11,224 bases of DNA from Benthicola sp964195715 (lineage in GTDB: Bacteria > Gemmatimonadota > Gemmatimonadetes > Palauibacterales > Palauibacteraceae): contig CAXMRU010000215.1 of NCBI GenBank assembly GCA_964195715.1, forward strand, positions 1 through 11,224, read 5' to 3'. The notes beneath the pieces were generated by a model. It saw only the letters and a program-made list of their open reading frames with translations, did not search any database and was not told the origin of the DNA. Below are positions 7,416 to 11,224 of the stretch, one piece after another. Each line of letters opens with the position of its first letter. Within the stretch, counting starts at the first letter, position 1. The translations under genes were made by a program, and so were the position numbers.

Positions 7416-7463
7416 TCGTGTTATATATCAATGATGATGTATCATTAATGATATAATACACGA
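7416..7463. promoter_or_regulatory. Large AT-rich palindromic operator, probable PadR site
   Basis: A 48-bp imperfect palindrome is centred between 7439 and 7440; 19 of its 24 base pairs match. The outer arms are TCGTGT (7416-7421) and ACACGA (7458-7463), then TATATCA (7424-7430) and TGATATA (7449-7455), then ATGAT (7434-7438) and ATCAT (7441-7445). Overlapping it is a perfect 14-bp palindrome, TATCATTAATGATA (7440-7453), and an ATCAATGAT half-dyad at 7427-7435. Only 7 of the 40 bases at 7421-7460 are G or C, in strong contrast to the surroundings. The element covers the padR promoter from the -10 box to past the start point, ideal for repression. Binding by the adjacent PadR is inferred. Confidence 0.8.
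7452..7457 (+). promoter_or_regulatory. Possible -10 box for the divergent kinase gene
   Basis: A perfect TATAAT reads rightward at 7452-7457, within the same palindrome. The hexamer 17 bp upstream (7429-7434, CAATGA) is a poor -35 box, so this may be an activator-dependent promoter or a by-product of the dyad. If used, transcription would start near 7464, about 110 nt before the kinase ATG. Confidence 0.35.
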
Positions 7464-7480
7464 TCACGAGGTCGCGTCAA
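7453..7480 (-). promoter_or_regulatory. Sigma70-type promoter of the padR operon
   Basis: On the minus strand a -35 box TTGACG (7475-7480) and a -10 box TATTAT (7453-7458) are separated by 16 bp; each matches consensus at five of six positions. Transcription would start near 7446, giving a leader of about 38 nt before the padR ATG. The -10 box lies inside the palindromic operator. Confidence 0.65.
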
Positions 7481-7522
7481 GGGACCGGATCTGACCGACC
7501 GTCGCTCACGAACCCTCTCGCT

Positions 7523-7544
7523 CCTATGTTTCCTGTGAAATAGG
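7523..7544 (+). other. Small hairpin in the kinase leader
   Basis: CCTA (7523-7526) pairs with TAGG (7541-7544) and TTTC (7529-7532) with GAAA (7537-7540), leaving a two-base TG bulge and a CTGT loop. GTGA at 7535 and 7544 plus TCAC at 7550 add partial dyads just downstream. It lies 31 bp before the kinase ATG and could be a leader hairpin or operator. It is short, so chance is possible. Confidence 0.3.
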
Positions 7545-7574
7545 TGATCTCACACGACCCTGAGCCCAGGAGCC

Positions 7575-9221
7575 ATGTCCGAGCTCATCGAACGTCTCCG
7601 ATCCGGTCTCGCGGGCCAGTACGACGTCGAGCGTGAGCTCGGGCACGGCGGCATGTCCACTGTGTTTCTTGCGTGCGATGTCAAGCATGACCGGTCCGTT
7701 GCCCTCAAGGTGCTGCGCCCCGATCTGGCTTCGGCGGTGGGGTCCGACCGTTTCCTGCGCGAGATCAAGCTCACGGCGTCGCTGAACCACCCGCACATCC
7801 TGCCGCTTCTCGATTCCGGCACGATCGACGGGCTCGTCTACTACGTGATGCCCTTCGTGACCGGCGGGTCGCTGCGCGATCGCGTCGAACGTGACGCGCC
7901 GCTGGTTCCGGACGAAGCGCTGCGGCTGGCGCGCCAGGTCGCGTCGGCGCTCGACTACGCGCACCGGGCCGGCGTCGTGCACAGGGACATCAAGCCGGAG
8001 AACATTTTGTTTTCCGACGGGCTCGCCGTGGTGGCCGACTTCGGGGTCGCACGCGCAGTGAGTTCGGTCGATCGGCAGACCCTTACGCGAAGCGGTTTCC
8101 CGGTGGGCACCCTCGGCTACATGAGCCCGGAGCAGGCGGCCGGTCGCACGGACCTCGACGAGCGAACTGACGTGTTCAGCCTCGCGTGTGTCGTGTACGA
8201 GATGCTGGTTGGCGAGACGCCTGCCGGATGGCCGAGTCTCGAAGACTCTCGCCTCGGACGGTTCTTCGAGGCGCCGGCAGACCACCGGTCGCACCTGGAT
8301 CGGCTTCCCGGGCGCGTAGAGCAGTGTCTCACGCGTGCGTTGGCGCTTCGGGCCGCCGATCGATTTCAGTCACCGGGAGGGTTCGTCGAAGCGCTGGCCG
8401 CTGCCGCCGAGGGAATAGATCCGGTCCCCGAAGAGGAAATGCGCGCGATCCTTGCCCGCGCCTCCGAGCTCGAAGCCGAGCGAGTGGTGGGCTTCGAGTC
8501 CGCCTCCCGAGCCCTCACTATGGGATCGGTAGAGCAGGTGGCAGCCGAAGTGGGTATACCACCGGCTCGCGTGCGTGAGGCGGCCGCCGAGGTCCGGGGC
8601 GCTTCGGATTCGGGGAGCGAGGCGGCGCGCCCAGCCGCCAGGGAACCGGCACTGGCACATCTGTGGCGGCGCAATCCGACCTTTCCCGGGGCGCCCGACG
8701 TCTCATTCGCGAAGGATCGCCTCACGGCGGAGCGCACGGTCGAGGGCGAGATCGCTGAGACCGCGTATCCCGAGGTCGTGGACGCCATTCAGGAGGAACT
8801 CGGAATCGTAGGCCACGTCTCGACCATTGGTCATGTCATTACCTGGAGTCCCGCCAGTCAGGGGACCGAGAGTCGGAAGATCGTCATCACGTTGCGTCCG
8901 CGTGCGGGTGTCACGGATCTGCATGTCGAAGAGAAAATCGAAATGGCCGGTTGGAGACTCTTCGCACCTAGCTGGGGGGCTGCCGCCGGCGCGATCTTCG
9001 GGTTCGCCATCGCGGCCGCGCTGGGTCTCCAGGAGGAAGCGATCCTCGTGACGGCGCTGCCGGGAGGGATTTTTGGTGCTCTAGCGACCGTCCGTGGGAT
9101 GATCAACACGAAAGCTCAGACTGCCAGGCCGCAGCTGCAGCGGGTCCTGGACCGGCTCAGCGAGGTGGTACAGCGGGAGGAGGCGCCGAATGTGGATCCG
9201 GCGCCGCTCCACGAGCGCTGA
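7575..9221 (+). CDS. Ser/Thr protein kinase (PknB-like) with a membrane-anchored C-terminal module
   Basis: A 548-residue protein. Residues about 16-275 are a complete Hanks-type kinase: glycine loop GHGGMSTV (23-30), VALK lysine K45, helix-C E63, catalytic loop HRDIKPEN (D138, N143), DFG (155-157), a Thr/Ser-rich activation loop, GTLGYMSPEQ (178-187) and D199. All catalytic residues are present, so it should phosphorylate Ser/Thr. Instead of PASTA or TPR sensors it has an acidic helical segment (about 285-342) with VEQVAAEVGIPPARVREAA. An alpha/beta module follows (about 375-457), including VEGEIAETAYPEVVDAIQEE and TWSPASQGTESRKIVITLRP, possibly SRPBCC-like. Two short helices (466-484, 489-507) then lead to a cytosolic helical tail. 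AGGAG lies two bases before the ATG, closer than usual; an in-frame stop at 7545 excludes a much longer protein. Target proteins are unknown. It diverges from the padR operon. Confidence 0.92.
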   Translation: MSELIERLRSGLAGQYDVERELGHGGMSTVFLACDVKHDRSVALKVLRPDLASAVGSDRFLREIKLTASLNHPHILPLLDSGTIDGLVYYVMPFVTGGSLRDRVERDAPLVPDEALRLARQVASALDYAHRAGVVHRDIKPENILFSDGLAVVADFGVARAVSSVDRQTLTRSGFPVGTLGYMSPEQAAGRTDLDERTDVFSLACVVYEMLVGETPAGWPSLEDSRLGRFFEAPADHRSHLDRLPGRVEQCLTRALALRAADRFQSPGGFVEALAAAAEGIDPVPEEEMRAILARASELEAERVVGFESASRALTMGSVEQVAAEVGIPPARVREAAAEVRGASDSGSEAARPAAREPALAHLWRRNPTFPGAPDVSFAKDRLTAERTVEGEIAETAYPEVVDAIQEELGIVGHVSTIGHVITWSPASQGTESRKIVITLRPRAGVTDLHVEEKIEMAGWRLFAPSWGAAAGAIFGFAIAAALGLQEEAILVTALPGGIFGALATVRGMINTKAQTARPQLQRVLDRLSEVVQREEAPNVDPAPLHER

Positions 9222-9241
9222 GAGCGACCGCTAGCCGACCA

Positions 9242-11224
9242 TCAGCTGCCGACCGCCTCGGCCGCTTGCTCCGGCTTCGGCGTGGCTGCTTCGGCCGGCC
9301 ACGTGTCGTTGCTCCGGTCGACGTCCGGCAGGACCTGGTCCGGATCCAGCGTCACGCTCGTCACCTCGGGCGCGTCTTCCAGCGGCAGGGTGTAGGAGTC
9401 GCTCCGCACCCAGATCTCGACCGGGAAGTCCCGGCGGACCGAAGAGCCGTCGGTGAAGCCGATCTCAATCGTGGTCGGCATGACCAGGCCCTCGCGGTTC
9501 GAGAGATGGATGCTGGTGATCCCCTCTTCCACCGTCACCGAGTCTACGGCCTGGTCCAGCTTGTCCGTTCCGTAGAACCAGCCGCGCCAGAACCAGCCGA
9601 GGTTGGAGCCCGATACGTCTTCCATCGTGCGGAAGAAGTCGGCCGGTTGCGGGTGCTTGTACGACCAACGATCGATGTACGCGTCGAACGCGGCATCGAA
9701 GCGCTCCGGCCCGAGGACGACCTCCCGCAGGAGCACGAGGCCGTAGCCCGGCTTGCTGTACGCCAGGTAGCCGAGCGCCATTGGACGCTGGATGTCGGGC
9801 CGGGTCATGATCGGCTGGTCCGCCAGCGCAGACTCCGTGAACCTCGCCACCGACTCCGGACCGATCCGTCCCCGCTGGGCAGGTTCCGAATCGTAAAACG
9901 CCAGGCCCGAGTAGTGGTTGAGGAAGGTGTTGAAGCCCTCATCCATCCAGGCGTGGCGGCGCTCGTCGCTTCCGACGACCATGGGGAACCACGTGTGGCC
10001 GATCTCGTGATCGGTCACACCGAACAGGCCGCGCCCGCGCGCCCGCCAGTGGCAGAACACGATCATCGGGTACTCCATGCCGCCCACCATGCCGCCCACG
10101 TTGATCGCCACTGGATACGGATAGCGCGACCATGTATCGGAGTAGAAGGAGACCGTGTGGCGGACGAACTGCGTGGACATCTCCCACCCCGCATCGCCCT
10201 CTTCCGTGGGGCCGATCGACTCCTTCGGATAGACGGACATGATGAGCACGTCATTCCAGCTGGCGGCATCCCACACGAAGGCCCGCGAGGCGGCCCAAGC
10301 AAAGTCGCGCACGTCGTCGGCGTGGAAGCGCCACGTGAGCGTGCCATCACCGGTCGGCCTCGAGGCCTGGGTGCCCACCTCATCCGCGGCGACTATCATC
10401 ACGGTCTCATCGCTGTCGCGCGCCTGCTCGATGCGGTCGCGCTGCGCATCCGTGAGCACGTCGGCCGAATTCTGGAGCTCCCCGGTGGCCACGACGATCA
10501 TGTCCCGAGGCACCGTGAGCTCGACGTCGAACGAGCCGTACTCGAGGTAGAACTCGCCCGTGCCGAGGTAGGGCAGGGTGTTCCAGCCTGACACGTCATC
10601 GTAGACGGCCATGCGCGGATACCACTGCGCCAGCTCGTAGATCCACCCCTCCTCCGTCTCGAGGCGACCCATGCGTCCGCCCCCGGAGCTGAGGATCGGG
10701 AAGGTCCAGTCGATGGACAGCTCGAGCTGCCCGCCGTCGGCCGGCAGCGGCTCGGGCAGATCGACCCGCATGCGAGTGCCGTCCTCTGTATAGGCTGCGT
10801 CCCGGCTCGTGCCGTTCTGCGTGACCTCGACCCGCGTGAGAGTCAGGCCCTCACCCGTCGGTCGGCGCCTGCGGCTCGCGGCGTCCACCAGGGCCCCGCG
10901 ACTTCCCGTGCGGAAGATGTTCTGGTCGAGCTGCACCCACACGAACCGGATCTCGTCGGGCGAGTTATTGGTGTAGGTGATGGTCTCCGATCCGGTGATC
11001 CTGTGCGCCTCCGCGTCCAGGCTCACCCGAATGTCGTAGTCGGCTGCTTGCTGCCAGTACCCGGGCCCCGGCCGTCCCGACGCGTCGCGCATGGCATTCG
11101 GTGTCGGCAAGTCAGGCGGAGTGAAAATGGCCTGATTCGTCTCGGGCACGTGCTCCGGCATCTGCATCTGCCGCTGGGCCGCTGCCGGGCTCGCGGTGAG
11201 AGCGCCGAGCGCGAGCCACAGGAG
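9242..11224 (-). CDS. Secreted M1-family metallopeptidase, 5' end outside the window (partial)
   Basis: A zinc-dependent aminopeptidase-like protein, 660 residues visible. Numbering from the internal Met at 11167: an N-terminal beta domain at about 40-210 contains YDIRVSLDAEAHRITGSETI. The exopeptidase-type motif is GGMEYP (E365). Zinc ligands are HEIGH (387-391) and E410, giving HEXXH-X18-E, and YSKPG supplies the expected catalytic tyrosine (Y470). A C-terminal beta region (about 540-605) and an Ala/Glu/Pro-rich tail follow. The usual GAMEN motif is replaced by GGMEYP, a variant I recall from many bacterial M1-like proteins. The Met at 11167 is not the true start: the frame continues upstream through a hydrophobic signal sequence to the window edge. 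The protein is therefore exported, probably for peptide turnover outside the cytoplasm. It converges on the kinase gene with a 20-bp gap. Confidence 0.93.
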   Translation of the reverse strand, partial: LLWLALGALTASPAAAQRQMQMPEHVPETNQAIFTPPDLPTPNAMRDASGRPGPGYWQQAADYDIRVSLDAEAHRITGSETITYTNNSPDEIRFVWVQLDQNIFRTGSRGALVDAASRRRRPTGEGLTLTRVEVTQNGTSRDAAYTEDGTRMRVDLPEPLPADGGQLELSIDWTFPILSSGGGRMGRLETEEGWIYELAQWYPRMAVYDDVSGWNTLPYLGTGEFYLEYGSFDVELTVPRDMIVVATGELQNSADVLTDAQRDRIEQARDSDETVMIVAADEVGTQASRPTGDGTLTWRFHADDVRDFAWAASRAFVWDAASWNDVLIMSVYPKESIGPTEEGDAGWEMSTQFVRHTVSFYSDTWSRYPYPVAINVGGMVGGMEYPMIVFCHWRARGRGLFGVTDHEIGHTWFPMVVGSDERRHAWMDEGFNTFLNHYSGLAFYDSEPAQRGRIGPESVARFTESALADQPIMTRPDIQRPMALGYLAYSKPGYGLVLLREVVLGPERFDAAFDAYIDRWSYKHPQPADFFRTMEDVSGSNLGWFWRGWFYGTDKLDQAVDSVTVEEGITSIHLSNREGLVMPTTIEIGFTDGSSVRRDFPVEIWVRSDSYTLPLEDAPEVTSVTLDPDQVLPDVDRSNDTWPAEAATPKPEQAAEAVGS
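11177..11224 (-). other. Signal peptide (partial) of the M1 peptidase
   Basis: Reading in the peptidase frame from the window edge, the codons give LLWLALGALTASPAAA and then QRQMQMPEH. This is a hydrophobic core followed by a small-residue AAA cleavage site, typical of a Sec signal peptide, with cleavage probably before the Gln at 11174-11176. The basic n-region and start codon lie beyond position 11224. Confidence 0.85.

Noticed and set aside
7534..7554. CRP-like TGTGA/TCACA dyad upstream of the kinase
   Set aside because: The half-sites are separated by 11 bp rather than the 6 bp of the CRP consensus, so it is not called as a CRP site.
7524..8294. 256-codon minus-strand ORF opposite the kinase N-terminus
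   Set aside because: It covers the kinase ATP-binding and catalytic loops in antisense; composition is typical of a shadow frame.
9222..9241. Terminator between the convergent kinase and peptidase genes
   Set aside because: The 20-bp gap shows no stable stem and no T-run.
9266..10591. 441-codon plus-strand ORF opposite the M1 peptidase
   Set aside because: Antisense to the catalytic core of a clear peptidase; Arg/His/Val-rich translation without a recognisable fold.

Overview
The window is GC-rich, densely coded chromosomal DNA. It holds a solitary ADOP-type permease, a TolB-like/TPR protein with an 'ELKRRKVFKV' membrane anchor, a Ser/Thr kinase with an unusual C-terminal module and a GGMEYP-type M1 peptidase. 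Together these suggest Gemmatimonadota, or a similar environmental phylum such as Acidobacteriota. That is an inference from recalled family distribution; no rRNA or taxonomic marker is present. I see no tRNA, rRNA, CRISPR array, insertion sequence or phage gene.

Layout, left to right. (1) 1-117 (+): possible Ala-rich C-terminal tail of a gene entering from the left. (2) 168-2639 (-): ADOP/MacB-FtsX-like permease with no ATPase partner in view. (3) 2640-2907: divergent intergenic region with an 8-bp inverted repeat enclosing a tandem 8-bp repeat. (4) 2908-5031 (+): membrane-anchored TolB-like/TPR protein. (5) 5050-7408 (-): tightly overlapping three-gene operon, transcribed padR-type regulator, then SCP2-domain/membrane fusion, then NADPH-dependent FMN reductase-like flavoprotein with an iron-sulfur-type Cys motif. 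(6) 7409-7574: divergent control region with a strongly AT-rich 48-bp imperfect palindrome lying over a good sigma70-type promoter. (7) 7575-9221 (+): Ser/Thr kinase with a C-terminal module ending in two membrane helices. (8) 9242-11224 (-): secreted M1-family metallopeptidase whose start codon lies beyond the right edge; the visible end encodes most of its signal peptide.

The most interesting unit is the PadR/SCP2-membrane/flavoprotein operon. The genes are joined by ATGA and TGATG overlaps. The promoter is embedded in a large dyad that PadR probably binds. The parts suggest a ligand-induced membrane system in which a lipid-binding domain on a multi-helix membrane protein works with a cytosolic flavoprotein, possibly in redox chemistry on a hydrophobic substrate or in a stress response. 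The kinase diverges from the same control region and may be co-regulated. These functional links are inference; the gene order, overlaps, motifs and palindrome are read directly from the sequence.

Two start sites differ from the longest-ORF choice: the SCP2 gene most likely starts at 6860, and the M1 peptidase has no start inside the window.
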